DNA from: Martinezella tropici
Lineage (GTDB): Bacteria; Pseudomonadota; Alphaproteobacteria; Rhizobiales; Rhizobiaceae
Reading direction: 5' to 3'
Length of the DNA: 64,000 nt
Assembly: GCA_000799755.1 (NCBI GenBank)
Contig: JUHI01000004.1
Coordinates: 310,001-374,000 of the forward strand
Shown piece by piece: positions 39,716 through 48,624 of this stretch (positions within the stretch are counted from its first letter, which is position 1; each line of letters opens with the position of its first letter). A model generated the notes under the pieces. The model was not told the origin of the DNA, searched no databases, and saw only the letters and a program-made list of their open reading frames with translations. A program made the translations under genes and the position numbers.

Positions 39716-41137
39716 ATGCCCAAAATCAAACTCACCAAGACCGCTGTCGACGCCGCAAGCCCGCAGGAGCGCGATTACGAACTCCGGGATACGACGATAC
39801 CGGGGTTCCTTGTCAAGGTCACCCCGGCCGGCCGCAAGATTTTCATGGTGGCCTATGTCGCCCACAACGGACAGCGCCGAAAGCCCGCTATCGGCCGCTA
39901 TGGGGAGATCACCGTCGAGCAGGCCCGCGGGATCGCGCAAGACTGGTTGGCCGAGGTTCGCCGCGGTGTCGATCCCAGCGCCGAGCGAGCCACAGCGCGG
40001 CAGGCGCCCACGGTCAAAGAACTGTTCGACCGGTTCATCACCGACTATTCGGAGAGCCGCAACAAGCCTTCCACCGTCGAGTCGAACCGCGGTTACGGCA
40101 AACGCTACATCATCCCGGTGCTCGGCCAACTGAAGGTGCCCGACGTCACCCGCGCCGACATCTCGGACCTGATGAAGAAGATGGCGAAGAAGCCAACTAA
40201 CGCAAACCGCGTCCTCGCGGCCGTGCGGAAAATGTTCAACATGGCCGAGGTCTGGGGTATGCGCCCCGATGGCTCCAACCCCTGCCGCCACGTCCCGAAG
40301 TTCCCGGAACGGGGAAAGACCCGTCTGATCACCGACAGCGAGATGAAGAGGCTCTTCGCGTACCTCGCGCGCGCCGAGGCGGAGGGTCTTGAGCATCCCT
40401 TCATCCTCCTCGCGATCCGGCTGCAGTTCGAATTCGCCGCGCGCATGTCGGAGATCCTCCAACTCGAATGGTCGTGGGTCGATTACGACAACCGGCGCGT
40501 GGTATGGCCTGACAGCAAGACCGGCGGCATGTCCAAGCCCATGAGCGCCGAAGCGCAGCGGCTCTTCGAGACCGCACCGCTCCTTGAGGAGTCACCGTTC
40601 GTCTGCCCGTCCGTATTCGATCCCAGCCTGCCGATGTCGAAGCACACCTATTACCAGGGCTGGCGGCGCATCCTTGAACGTGCCGGGCTCCCGCATATCG
40701 GAACGCATGGCATCCGCCATCGCTCGGCGACCGACATTGCCAACTCCGGCGTCCCGGTGAAGGTCGGCATGGCGCTCACCGCTCACAAGACGGTGACCAT
40801 GTTCATGAAGTACGTGCACACCGAGGACGACCCGGTGCGCGCTGCGGCGGAGGCGGTAAACCAGCGGCGTCAGGCGTTGCTTGGCGGTCCCCCGGCGAGC
40901 CCGCCTCACACCGCCATGCCGACGCCAGTTGTGGTCGTGCCTTCGGTGGCTCCTGAAGTCGAGCCGATTGAGCCGGTGCTGACGGCGGCCGGCAAACCGC
41001 TTGGCTACGAGGACGGCCAGTATGCCTCCCGTACCAAGCTCGGAAACTATCGGCCGTTCCGTCATCGCTCCGGTGAAAATCGCGCCGTCCCTCCTGGCAC
41101 CAAGCGCGACGAGCCACAGGAGGCGAGCCATGCGTAA
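39716..41137 (+). CDS. Island tyrosine integrase with DUF4102 N-terminal domain (P4 type)
   Basis: The 473-residue protein has the DUF4102 arm-binding domain (residues 1-90, LRDTTIPGFLVKVTPAGRKIF), a core-binding domain (about 98-190) and a catalytic domain with Arg243 (AARMSEI), Lys268, His331/Arg334 (HGIRHRS), His357 and Tyr366 (KYVH). P4-type integrases insert islands into tRNA genes, which fits the tRNA-Leu fragment 180 bp upstream. CGGAGG lies ten bases before ATG. The Pro-rich C-terminal extension (about 385-473) is longer than usual. Confidence 0.93.
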   Translation: MPKIKLTKTAVDAASPQERDYELRDTTIPGFLVKVTPAGRKIFMVAYVAHNGQRRKPAIGRYGEITVEQARGIAQDWLAEVRRGVDPSAERATARQAPTVKELFDRFITDYSESRNKPSTVESNRGYGKRYIIPVLGQLKVPDVTRADISDLMKKMAKKPTNANRVLAAVRKMFNMAEVWGMRPDGSNPCRHVPKFPERGKTRLITDSEMKRLFAYLARAEAEGLEHPFILLAIRLQFEFAARMSEILQLEWSWVDYDNRRVVWPDSKTGGMSKPMSAEAQRLFETAPLLEESPFVCPSVFDPSLPMSKHTYYQGWRRILERAGLPHIGTHGIRHRSATDIANSGVPVKVGMALTAHKTVTMFMKYVHTEDDPVRAAAEAVNQRRQALLGGPPASPPHTAMPTPVVVVPSVAPEVEPIEPVLTAAGKPLGYEDGQYASRTKLGNYRPFRHRSGENRAVPPGTKRDEPQEASHA

Positions 41138-41432
41138 GGACACCAACCCGCAGCGTCGTTGGCCTACGCCGGACATCCTGCGTCGGGCTAGGTTCGTCGA
41201 CGACGCTGGACCGATCCGGTTCGTCGATACGGAGGCCGCCGCCCGCTACCTCGCCCTCGAAGCGCATACTCTGGAATGCTATCGCTCGCTTGGTGGCGGA
41301 CCCGTTTTCCATAAGTTCGGAAAATGGGTCCGCTATGCAGTCGACGATCTTGATGCCTGGGCCGAGAGTTGCCGTCGTGTGACCACGGCGTCGCCGGCCG
41401 CGCCGCGCATCCTTCCCATTGACCTCGCATAG
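41130..41432 (+). CDS. Helix-turn-helix protein (AlpA/excisionase-like)
   Basis: ATG 41130 follows CAGGAGG by seven bases and overlaps the integrase end. The 100-residue protein contains FVDTEAAARYLALEAHTLECYRSLGGGPVFHKFGKWVRYAVDDLDAWAES, the MerR-like HTH_17 pattern of excisionase and AlpA proteins. It probably binds the attachment region and controls excision of the island. Confidence 0.8.
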   Translation: MRKDTNPQRRWPTPDILRRARFVDDAGPIRFVDTEAAARYLALEAHTLECYRSLGGGPVFHKFGKWVRYAVDDLDAWAESCRRVTTASPAAPRILPIDLA

Positions 41433-41444
41433 CTTGGAGGCTAT

Positions 41445-41813
41445 ATGACTTGGGAAGTCAGATTGCATTCGGCCTTTGAGGACGACGTACTGGGCTTTGA
41501 GCGCGATGTCCGTGTCGCAATGTTCGCCGCCACCAAGCTGCTTGCCGATTTCGGCCCGCAGCTTGGCCGGCCCCACGCAGACACGCTCAAGGGGTCCAGA
41601 CACGCCAATATGAAGGAGCTGCGCTTTGAGGCGGCCGATGGCGAATGGCGCGCAGCCTTCGCCTTCGACCCGGAGAGAAACGCGATCATGCTCGTGGCCG
41701 GCGACAAGTCGGGAGGAAGTCAGAAACGCTTCTACAGGGGCCTAATCGCAAAAGCGGATTTACGGTTTTCCGATCATCTGGAAAACCTGAAATCCGCACA
41801 GAAGGGAAAGTGA
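41445..41813 (+). CDS. HigB/RelE-type toxin of a toxin-antitoxin pair
   Basis: The 122-residue protein reads LLADFGPQLGRPHADTLKGSRHANMKELRFEAADGEWRAAFAFDP, then KRFYRGLIAKADLRFSDHL. This is the Gp49/HigB-like RelE-superfamily pattern with the conserved KEL(R) and R(A)AF strands. Such toxins cleave mRNA at the ribosome. It is two bases upstream of an XRE antitoxin, the reverse order typical of higBA. The pair would stabilise the island by post-segregational killing. Confidence 0.85.
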   Translation: MTWEVRLHSAFEDDVLGFERDVRVAMFAATKLLADFGPQLGRPHADTLKGSRHANMKELRFEAADGEWRAAFAFDPERNAIMLVAGDKSGGSQKRFYRGLIAKADLRFSDHLENLKSAQKGK

Positions 41814-41814
41814 G

Positions 41815-42174
41815 ATGGGCAAGACCATCGACGAAATCATTGCCGAACTCCCCGCGGATGAGCAGGCGGCGATCGAGGCCCGCTATCAGGTACTGAAGCA
41901 GGAAGTTGAAGGCCTGCGCGAGCTGCGCCAGATCGCCGGCAAGGCTCAAGCTGACATCGCAACGGCGCTCAACATCAAGCAGCCTTCGGTTTCGAAGATC
42001 GAGAGCCAAGCGGATATGTATCTCTCGACGCTTCGCAGTTATGTCGAAGCAATCGGTGGAAAGCTTGAGCTAACAGTGAAGTTGCCAGCTCGCCCAATGC
42101 TTACGATCCACCATCTCGGCGATGTTACCGGGTCCGCGAGCAAGTCAACTGTCGCGCGGCGCGCTCGTGGTTGA
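41815..42174 (+). CDS. HigA-like XRE-family antitoxin
   Basis: The 119-residue protein has an acidic N-terminal helix region and an XRE helix-turn-helix (about residues 38-80, LRQIAGKAQADIATALNIKQPSVSKIESQADMYLSTLRSYVEAIGG). A basic tail follows. It neutralises the upstream toxin by binding it and represses the shared promoter in this family. The start is two bases after the toxin stop. Confidence 0.85.
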   Translation: MGKTIDEIIAELPADEQAAIEARYQVLKQEVEGLRELRQIAGKAQADIATALNIKQPSVSKIESQADMYLSTLRSYVEAIGGKLELTVKLPARPMLTIHHLGDVTGSASKSTVARRARG

Positions 42175-42237
42175 TCTCACAGAAGAAACTTCGCCGGCAC
42201 AATTCGAACGCACGGTTTCGGCGGCCTCCCCGAACCC

Positions 42238-42693
42238 TTACCGATTGCTGCCGAGCGGCTCTGCCAGTCCGATGAGAAGTCCCTCGGGGCCGCGGATGTA
42301 GCAGAGCCGATACGCCTCCTCGTACTGAACCACTTCGCCGACGAGCTGCGCACCGTGTTTGCGGAGTCTGGCGAGTGTTTCGTCGATATCGCTCACTGTG
42401 AACATAGCACGCAGGTAGCCGAGGGCGTTCACCGGGGCGTTCCGGTGATCGGCGACCACAGGCGGAGTGAGGAAACGCGAGAGCTCGAGGCGGCTGTGGC
42501 CGTCGGGCGTGACCATCATGGCGACTTCGACGTGCTGATTACCCAGTCCAGTGACGCGCCCGGCCCATTCTCCTTCAATCGTGCCTCGCCCCTCGAAAGT
42601 CAGGCCAAGCTCGGTAAAAAAAGAGACGGCATCATCGAGAGATTCCACCACGATGCCAATGTTGTCCATTCGTAGCAATTTACTGTTAGTCAT
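42238..42693 (-). CDS. VOC family (glyoxalase/bleomycin resistance fold) protein
   Basis: The 151-residue protein starts with LLRMDNIGIVVESLDDAVSFFTELGLTFEGRG and repeats the beta-alpha-beta-beta-beta module later (NALGYLRAMFTVSDIDETLARLRKHGAQLVGEVVQYEEAYRLCYIRGPEGLLIGLAEPLG). This is one VOC domain. Putative metal residues at the usual positions are not all clear. Members include glyoxalases, dioxygenases and drug-binding proteins. It is co-oriented with the HxlR regulator. Confidence 0.8.
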   Translation of the reverse strand: MTNSKLLRMDNIGIVVESLDDAVSFFTELGLTFEGRGTIEGEWAGRVTGLGNQHVEVAMMVTPDGHSRLELSRFLTPPVVADHRNAPVNALGYLRAMFTVSDIDETLARLRKHGAQLVGEVVQYEEAYRLCYIRGPEGLLIGLAEPLGSNR

Positions 42694-42836
42694 GATTTCC
42701 CTCGTGTCCTTGTTGTAGCTGCCGGACGGTAGCCTCTTGACCTGCAGCCGCCAGAAAGTTCTGCGACGCGCATCGGCCGTCGTTGAGCGTCACCGACTTT
42801 TCCGAGAACGATCGAGAAGCTGACGCGCTGATCCCC

Positions 42837-43268
42837 TTACGTCGTTTCGTCATACGCCAAACGGGCGTGATTGATCGCTGCATGGCTGCGATCGGCCCAT
42901 CGAACAAGGGCAGCCAGCGGCTTTAAAATCGTCTCACCGAGGGGAGTCAGGCGGTACTCGACACTGGGCGGCTTGGTCGGGAATACCTGTCGAGCGATCA
43001 TGCCGTCACGTTCCAGATCGCGGAAGGTTTGCGTCAGCATCCGCTTGGAGATGTCGGGGATCGCGCGCTGAACAGCGCTGAAGCGATGCGGGCCGTTCGC
43101 CAACGTCACCAGTACCAACGTCGACCACTTGTCACCGATCCGGTCGAGAACGTCCCTCACCGGGCAATTCGGGTCGAACGGCCATTTTTTCGGCTGTTGT
43201 TTGAGGGAGGAATGGCCTGGCATTTCCCCCGATACCGGAGTGGTTACGTTCACCTCACCCTGTCCCAA
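42837..43268 (-). CDS. HxlR-family transcriptional regulator
   Basis: The 143-residue protein contains [63 protein letters not shown], the winged helix of HxlR regulators, ending [13 protein letters not shown]. Cys35 in NCPVRD matches the redox-sensing cysteine of quinone- and electrophile-responsive members such as YodB. It is divergent from the azoreductase gene, with an inverted repeat between them, so it probably represses that gene until oxidised. The true start may be a little downstream. Confidence 0.85.
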   Translation of the reverse strand: MGQGEVNVTTPVSGEMPGHSSLKQQPKKWPFDPNCPVRDVLDRIGDKWSTLVLVTLANGPHRFSAVQRAIPDISKRMLTQTFRDLERDGMIARQVFPTKPPSVEYRLTPLGETILKPLAALVRWADRSHAAINHARLAYDETT

Positions 43269-43311
43269 AATCCTGCCTCCTTCACGCTTCGTATGGTCTC
43301 ATTTATATACC

Positions 43312-43326
43312 TTGTACGCATTACAA
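43312..43326. promoter_or_regulatory. Inverted repeat TTGTA-N5-TACAA, candidate HxlR operator
   Basis: A perfect 5-bp inverted repeat spans 43312-43326 in the 77-bp gap between the divergent regulator and azoreductase genes, 20 bases before the azoreductase start. It overlaps the AT-rich TTATATACC that could serve as a promoter element. Confidence 0.5.
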
Positions 43327-43345
43327 ACCACAAGGAAGAGCGACC

Positions 43346-43981
43346 ATGAGCGAGAAGAACGCCGTGAAACTGCTGCATATCGACACGAGCATCAAAGCGA
43401 CAGGATCCTTAAGCCGGGAAATGTCAGCGGCGGCTGTCGAGCGCCTGAAGCGTGAAGCTCCGGATATTGCGGTCCATTATCGCGACCTCGCCGCACATCC
43501 GCTCGGCGATATTACCGGACGCGTTTTCGCTGCCCACGCAAAGGGCGCGGACGTTAGCGATTTCGATCCCGCCGAACGCAGCGACCTCGCCGAAAGCGGG
43601 AGGGTCCTTGAGGAGTTCATGGCCAGCGACGTGATCGTGATAGGCGTGGGCTTCTACAATTTCAGCGTTCCAAGCTCCCTCAAGGCCTGGCTCGACCGGA
43701 TTTTAGTCGCTGGAAAAACGTTCAGCTACACCGCAAGCGGTGTGGTCGGATTGGCGGGCGGTAAGCGCGTGATCGTTCTCCTCGCGCGGGGCGGACTCTA
43801 TGGCGAGGGATCGCCGAACGCGCGCCATGAACATGCGGAGACGTACCTCACGTCCATCTTCTCGGTGATCGGGGTCGAAAACCTTGAGGTGATCGTCGCC
43901 GATGGCGTGGACATCAGCCCAGAGCTGCGTGCCGCCGCGGTCGAGCGCGCCATGGGCAGCATCGAGGCGCTGGCGGCTTGA
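43346..43981 (+). CDS. azoR: FMN-dependent NADH:quinone oxidoreductase/azoreductase
   Basis: The 211-residue flavodoxin-like protein has LLHIDTSIKATGSLSREMS (phosphate loop, residues about 9-27), GVGFYNFSVPSSLKAWLDRI (about 98-117, the usual P.YN...P..LK.W.D motif) and GGLYGEG. AzoR-type enzymes reduce quinones and azo compounds by two electrons using NADH and FMN. AAGGAAGAG precedes ATG 43346. It heads the plus-strand cargo operon and is divergent from HxlR. Confidence 0.88.
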   Translation: MSEKNAVKLLHIDTSIKATGSLSREMSAAAVERLKREAPDIAVHYRDLAAHPLGDITGRVFAAHAKGADVSDFDPAERSDLAESGRVLEEFMASDVIVIGVGFYNFSVPSSLKAWLDRILVAGKTFSYTASGVVGLAGGKRVIVLLARGGLYGEGSPNARHEHAETYLTSIFSVIGVENLEVIVADGVDISPELRAAAVERAMGSIEALAA

Positions 43982-44002
43982 TCCCGATATCGGAGGCGTA
44001 AC

Positions 44003-44620
44003 ATGCTTAAGATCGATCTCTATTCAGATCCCATCTGCCCATGGTGCATCATCGGGGCGTATCGGCTCGACAAGGTTCTGCGGGAACGCTTTCCCGGTCT
44101 CGATGTCGAAATCGAACACATCCCATTCGAACTGCACCCCGACGCTCCGGCGGAAGGCTTTCGCATCGCCGATTATTTCAGGCGGAAAGGCATTCCAGAC
44201 CCAAAGATCGCCTTCGCTCGCCCGGAAGCCGAAGCGCGCGCCTCCGGCCTCGATCTAGATCTCAGCAAACAGGCCTTCGGTTATCGGACCGTCGATGCCC
44301 ATACGCTGCTGAGGCATGCCCGCAAGCGCGGAACGCAGCACGATCTTTCGATGGCCCTGATGAACGCGAACTTCCATGAGGCCCGCAATATTTCCAACAA
44401 GGATGTCCTGGCGGAGATCGCAGCGCGGCATGGTTTCACGGCCGAGGAAGCGCGAGCCATCCTGGCCGATCCCGCGGAGCAGGCGGAAACCGAAAGGCAA
44501 ACCGCTGCGTCCAGAGCCAAGGGCGTGCGCTCCGTGCCCACCTTCGTTATCGGCGGAGCCGCCATGGGAGGCGGCTCGGAGGACGAGATCGCGGCGGCCA
44601 TTGCACAGGCACGCCGCTGA
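44003..44620 (+). CDS. DsbA-family oxidoreductase, FrnE-like
   Basis: The 205-residue protein starts LKIDLYSDPICPWCIIGAYRL with a CPWC active site near residue 12. It continues with the inserted helical domain and the late RAKGVRSVPTFVIGG, containing the cis-Pro loop. FrnE-like proteins are cytoplasmic thioredoxin-fold enzymes with disulfide isomerase or glutathione-transferase-like activity. There is no signal peptide. It is 21 bases after the azoreductase gene. Confidence 0.88.
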   Translation: MLKIDLYSDPICPWCIIGAYRLDKVLRERFPGLDVEIEHIPFELHPDAPAEGFRIADYFRRKGIPDPKIAFARPEAEARASGLDLDLSKQAFGYRTVDAHTLLRHARKRGTQHDLSMALMNANFHEARNISNKDVLAEIAARHGFTAEEARAILADPAEQAETERQTAASRAKGVRSVPTFVIGGAAMGGGSEDEIAAAIAQARR

Positions 44621-44646
44621 TGGCCTCACTTGCAAGGAAGAAGATA

Positions 44647-45561
44647 ATGCCCGCCTCCCCGAAGCTCTTCGTCACTGGTGCGACCGGCCAGCTCGGCGGG
44701 CTCGTCATCGACACGCTGCTTGAGACGGTGCCCGCCAGCGCGATCGTCGCAGGCGTGCGTGATCCAGCCAAGAATGAGGGCGCCGTAAACGCGCTTCGCG
44801 AAAAGGGCATAGAAATCCGTGCTGCCGATTATACCCAGCCGGCAACGCTGGCGAGCGCGTTTGCGGGTGTCGATCGGTTGCTCCTGATTTCCAGCAGCGA
44901 GAACGGCAAGCGCAAGGTGCAGCACCGCAACGTCATCGATGCGGCGAAGGACGCCGGTGTCGGTCTGATCGCCTACACCAGCATTCTCCACGCGGACACC
45001 TCGCCGCTGTTCCTTGCGGAAGAGCATCGCGACACGGAAGCGGCCCTGGCGGAATCTGGCGTGCCGTTCGCGCTGCTGCGCAATGGCTGGTATTCGGAGG
45101 TCTATACGTGGCGGCTGCCGCTCGCCTTCAAGCATGGTGTCTTCATGGGCGCGGCGGGAGAAGGCCGCATCTCGTCCGCGGCCCGTGCCGACTATGCCGG
45201 GGCGGCGGCGGCCGTGCTGGCGGGCGGCGATCACGCCGGCCGCACCTACGAGCTGGCGGGCGATGCGTCCTTCACGCTGGCCAAGCTGGTCGCCGTGGTG
45301 GCCGAAGCCTCGGGCAAACCGATGACCTATCAGAACATGACGCCGGACGCGTTCAGGGTAGCAGTACTGAAAGCCGGCGCGCCGGAGATCGTTGGCAAGA
45401 TCCTGTCGGATACCGACGCGGGCGTGGCGAAGGGCGCGCTGTTCGATGATGGCGGCGCGCTTGCCCGGTTGATCGGGCGGCCGACCACGCCTTTCCAGGC
45501 CACGATTACCGAATTCGTGCGCCACCAGCAGGCCGGCGGCGGGGCTCCTAGCCACGCATAA
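44647..45561 (+). CDS. NAD(P)H-binding quinone reductase, QorB/NmrA-like
   Basis: AAGGAAGAAG just before ATG 44647 favours this start over ATG 44620, which overlaps the previous stop. The 304-residue protein begins KLFVTGATGQLGGLVIDTLL, a Rossmann nucleotide-binding loop, and has LLLISSSENGKRKVQHRNVIDAAKDAGV and FALLRNGWYSEVY, typical of QorB (YtfG) and NmrA-like reductases. It would reduce quinones with NADPH. In the cargo operon it complements the azoreductase. Confidence 0.88.
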   Translation: MPASPKLFVTGATGQLGGLVIDTLLETVPASAIVAGVRDPAKNEGAVNALREKGIEIRAADYTQPATLASAFAGVDRLLLISSSENGKRKVQHRNVIDAAKDAGVGLIAYTSILHADTSPLFLAEEHRDTEAALAESGVPFALLRNGWYSEVYTWRLPLAFKHGVFMGAAGEGRISSAARADYAGAAAAVLAGGDHAGRTYELAGDASFTLAKLVAVVAEASGKPMTYQNMTPDAFRVAVLKAGAPEIVGKILSDTDAGVAKGALFDDGGALARLIGRPTTPFQATITEFVRHQQAGGGAPSHA

Positions 45562-45637
45562 TCTGCTCTCCGTTTAACCCGAAACTAACCCCCAATCTGA
45601 AGCGGCTGCTGCCGTTGCAGATCGCGAGAGGTGATGC

Positions 45638-46273
45638 ATGACGACACCGATACTGCACTACATCCATGATCCCCTTTGCGGCTGGTGCTACGCCGCCAGC
45701 CCGATGGTCGAGGCGGTTGCCAACGCCGGTATCCCGATCGCACTGCACGGGGGCGGACTGATGGAGACCCCGACACGTCTGGCGCCTGACAAGCGCGCTT
45801 ATATCCGGCGCAGTGACGCGCACATCGCGGAATTGACCGGCGTCACGTTCGGCGCTGCCTACCTCGACGGCCTACTCGTGGATGCAGACTCTGTGTTCTG
45901 GTCGCGTCCGACAATCGCAGCCGTTCTCGCCGCCGGCACTATCGAGCGGGGCGCCGAACTGCGCATGCTGCGCGCCATCCAGCACGCCCATTACGTCGAG
46001 GGGCGTCGTGTGGTGGACGTCGCGGTGCTCACCGCCGTGGCGGGCACCATCGGCCTGGCGGAAAATGCCTTTAGCCTGGCGCTCGAAAGCGTAGCGGTGG
46101 ACGAGCACATTGCCGCCGCCCGTCGCCTGATGCAGCGCGCGGGACTGCGCGGCTTCCCCGGTTTCCTGCTGGAACGCGGCGCCGATCTCATCCGCGTCGA
46201 GCACGAACCCTTCTACGGGCGTCCTGCGGAGTTCGTGCGCGCGATCAAAGCCCTCGACTGGGTCTCGACATGA
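45638..46273 (+). CDS. DsbA-family thioredoxin-fold protein
   Basis: The 211-residue protein begins ILHYIHDPLCGWCYAASPMVEAV with a CGWC motif at about 14-17. It ends with the cis-Pro-type GLRGFPGFLLERG and a PAEFVRAIKALDW helix. It lacks a signal peptide and so is cytoplasmic. It is the second DsbA-like protein in the operon and starts 76 bases after the QorB-like gene. The substrate is unknown; it may reduce or conjugate oxidised thiols. Confidence 0.85.
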   Translation: MTTPILHYIHDPLCGWCYAASPMVEAVANAGIPIALHGGGLMETPTRLAPDKRAYIRRSDAHIAELTGVTFGAAYLDGLLVDADSVFWSRPTIAAVLAAGTIERGAELRMLRAIQHAHYVEGRRVVDVAVLTAVAGTIGLAENAFSLALESVAVDEHIAAARRLMQRAGLRGFPGFLLERGADLIRVEHEPFYGRPAEFVRAIKALDWVST

Positions 46274-47544
46274 CTGGGACGAGCATGGCGGCATCAGAAA
46301 TCACGAGGCAGCCGGGGTTTGCCCATGCGGTCCTGGTCCTGGGCGGGTTTATGATCGGGACGACCGAGTTCGCGACCATGAGTTTCCTGCCGGCCTTCAC
46401 GTCCGATCTTGCTGTCGATGCACCGACCGGCGGGTACGTCGTCAGCGCCTACGCGCTCGGCGTTGTCCTGGGCGCGCCGATGCTGGCCGTGGTCGGCGCG
46501 CGCCTCGAGCGCCGTCTTTTCCTCATCCTGCTGCTGATTTGGTTCGGTGTGGGAAACTGCCTCAGCGCGACGGCATCGAGCTTCGGCGCATCGGTGGCGC
46601 TTCGGTTCCTGACGGCCATCCCGCATGGCGCGTATTTCGGGATCGCGGTTCTCGTTGCGTCCGGCATGGTTACCGAAGCGAAGCGGGGCGCCGCGATCGG
46701 ACGCGTGCTGCTGGGCCTCACGCTTGCCACCACGATCGGGGCGCCGGTGGCGACGGTCATCTCGCAATGGCTCAGCTGGCGCTGGGGTTTCGGAGTGCTG
46801 GGCCTCCTTTCGTTCGTCGCCGCCGCTCTGATCCTCTTCGTCATCCCGGTCCAGGCGAGGATCGCGGGCGCCTCGGCGTCGCAGGAGCTGGGCGCGCTGC
46901 GCCGCGGCCAAGTCTGGCTGAGCCTCGGGATCGGCGCTGTCGGCTTCGGAGGGCTTTTCGCCGTCTACACCTATCTCACATCGACGCTCGAGCTGGTGAC
47001 GAAGGCTTCGGCCAGTGCGATCCCTTTCGTCCTGGCCGTCTTCGGAGTCGGCCTGACCTGCGGCAACCTCGCCGCACCTCACCTCACTAGGCGCGGCCCG
47101 ATGCCCGCCATCGGCATCCTGCTGGCATGGAGCGCGCTGGCGCTTGCTCTCTACCCGCTGACTGTCGACCATCTGTGGTCGATCGGAATCGCCGTGTTCG
47201 CGATCGGCTGGGGTGGCGGCCTCGGCACCCTGTTGCAGATGCGTCTGATGGATGTCGCCGGCGATGCACAGGGGCTGGCTGCGTCGCTCAATCACGCCGC
47301 CTTCAATACCGCAAACGCTCTTGGACCCTGGCTTGGCGGGCTCGCCATCGCCGCAGGCTACGGCTGGGCATCGACGGGATGGGTGGGCTGCGGCCTGGCG
47401 CTGGGCGGCTTTGTATTTTGGATGCTGGCCCTTGCCCACGACAGCCGCGCCGTGAAACGCGGCCAGCTAATTGGAGACACAAGGGGCGAGCGGGCGGCAA
47501 ACGATCTTCGGCAGCCTGCGTCCGATGCCCGACCTCGCGCTTGA
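46270..47544 (+). CDS. MFS transporter (AraJ/sugar-efflux type)
   Basis: The 424-residue protein starts by ATGA overlap with the previous gene and has twelve hydrophobic segments. MIGTTEFATMSFLPAFTSDLAVD in TM1 and GAPMLAVVGARLERRLFLILL after TM2 match the AraJ/NepI group of drug and arabinose exporters. It probably exports a toxic organic compound handled by the neighbouring enzymes. The C-terminal tail overlaps the LysR gene by 20 bases. Confidence 0.88.
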   Translation: MTGTSMAASEITRQPGFAHAVLVLGGFMIGTTEFATMSFLPAFTSDLAVDAPTGGYVVSAYALGVVLGAPMLAVVGARLERRLFLILLLIWFGVGNCLSATASSFGASVALRFLTAIPHGAYFGIAVLVASGMVTEAKRGAAIGRVLLGLTLATTIGAPVATVISQWLSWRWGFGVLGLLSFVAAALILFVIPVQARIAGASASQELGALRRGQVWLSLGIGAVGFGGLFAVYTYLTSTLELVTKASASAIPFVLAVFGVGLTCGNLAAPHLTRRGPMPAIGILLAWSALALALYPLTVDHLWSIGIAVFAIGWGGGLGTLLQMRLMDVAGDAQGLAASLNHAAFNTANALGPWLGGLAIAAGYGWASTGWVGCGLALGGFVFWMLALAHDSRAVKRGQLIGDTRGERAANDLRQPASDARPRA

Positions 47545-48478
47545 TCTACGCCACCTTCGAGACGCGATGCTTGTCATTCAATATGGCAGCCTCCGGCGTG
47601 CTGCAGAGGCAACGGATGTCTCGCAGTCGACATTGAGCCGGCGTGTTCAGTCACTCGAACGTCGGCTGGGAATCGTTCTCTTTGAGCGGACCAAAACTGG
47701 TACGCGACCGACGCTGGCGGGCGAGCGCTTCTTGCGTAACGCCGAGTTCGGCGCGGAACATCTGCGTCGGGCCGTCGGTGACATCGCTCTGATCAAGAAG
47801 GGCTTCGTCGGCGGGCTGCGGATCGGCGTCATGGGCTCCTTCGCACAGGGGCCGCTTGCCGATCTGCTCGCGACCTATCGCGAGCGGTTTCCCAAGATCG
47901 AGGTGAGGATCAGCGAGGGCACGTCGCATGCGCATGCCCTCGCGGTGCTGAACGGCAGGATCGACGCGGCATTCATCGTTGGCGAGCCGCATCTTCCCGG
48001 CTGCGACACCAGACACTTCTACGACGAAGCGCTCTTCGCCGCGATTCCCGCCGATCATGCCCTGGCCTCGCGTACGAGGCTGGCCTGGGAGGACCTGCGC
48101 GATGAGACGCTGCTGGTGATGGCTGACGGGTCTGGCCCGGAGGTGGAGGGCATCATTGCCCGCCATATTTCATGCCTGGGCTTCCGGCCCGAGATCGCCG
48201 TCCACCAGGTCGGACGCGACAACCTCATGAACATGGTCGGCAAGGGCTATGGTTTGACACTTGTGGTGAGCTCGATCCTTGGCGCCACCTATCCCGGAGT
48301 TCGGTTCATTCCGATCGAGCCGGCCGAAATTGTCACCTGGAGCGTCGTGTGGCCCAGGAACAATGCAAATCCCGCGCTGAAGCGGCTGCTGGAACTTTGC
48401 GATGCCGTAGTCCGTCCCGCGATGACAGCGCCGGTGGGATATCGCCGCAGCAGTTCCCCGCCGACGCTGACGCCGTGA
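47525..48478 (+). CDS. LysR-family transcriptional regulator
   Basis: From ATG 47525 the 317-residue protein has the N-terminal LysR HTH (LRDAMLVIQYGSLRRAAEATDVSQSTLSRRVQSLERRLGIVLFER, about 10-55) and a substrate-binding domain with GLRIGVMGSFAQGPLADLLATYRERFP and GYGLTLVVSSILGA. It is translationally linked to the exporter gene, whose end it overlaps, suggesting it regulates the cargo operon or exporter. The effector is unknown. Confidence 0.88.
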   Translation: MPDLALDLRHLRDAMLVIQYGSLRRAAEATDVSQSTLSRRVQSLERRLGIVLFERTKTGTRPTLAGERFLRNAEFGAEHLRRAVGDIALIKKGFVGGLRIGVMGSFAQGPLADLLATYRERFPKIEVRISEGTSHAHALAVLNGRIDAAFIVGEPHLPGCDTRHFYDEALFAAIPADHALASRTRLAWEDLRDETLLVMADGSGPEVEGIIARHISCLGFRPEIAVHQVGRDNLMNMVGKGYGLTLVVSSILGATYPGVRFIPIEPAEIVTWSVVWPRNNANPALKRLLELCDAVVRPAMTAPVGYRRSSSPPTLTP

Positions 48479-48624
48479 TCTGAGCCGAGGCGCATCGACG
48501 CTGACCTGGAGTCTGGAAAAACGCTTGCAGACCTTCCTGTCTTTGCGCTGCGCAGCGAAACGTACGTGGAGGCAGGCGATCTCGCGCAGATCGAGATGGT
48601 CGCCTCGGGGAGCTGGCGTCGCGC

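Noticed and set aside
41445..42174. Toxin-antitoxin pair as a novel system
   Set aside because: The pair matches the known HigB/HigA-type organisation and needs no new explanation.
46294..47439. 381-residue minus-strand frame opposite the MFS gene
   Set aside because: Composition is Asp/Arg/Gln-rich and lacks structure; the plus strand encodes a clear transporter.
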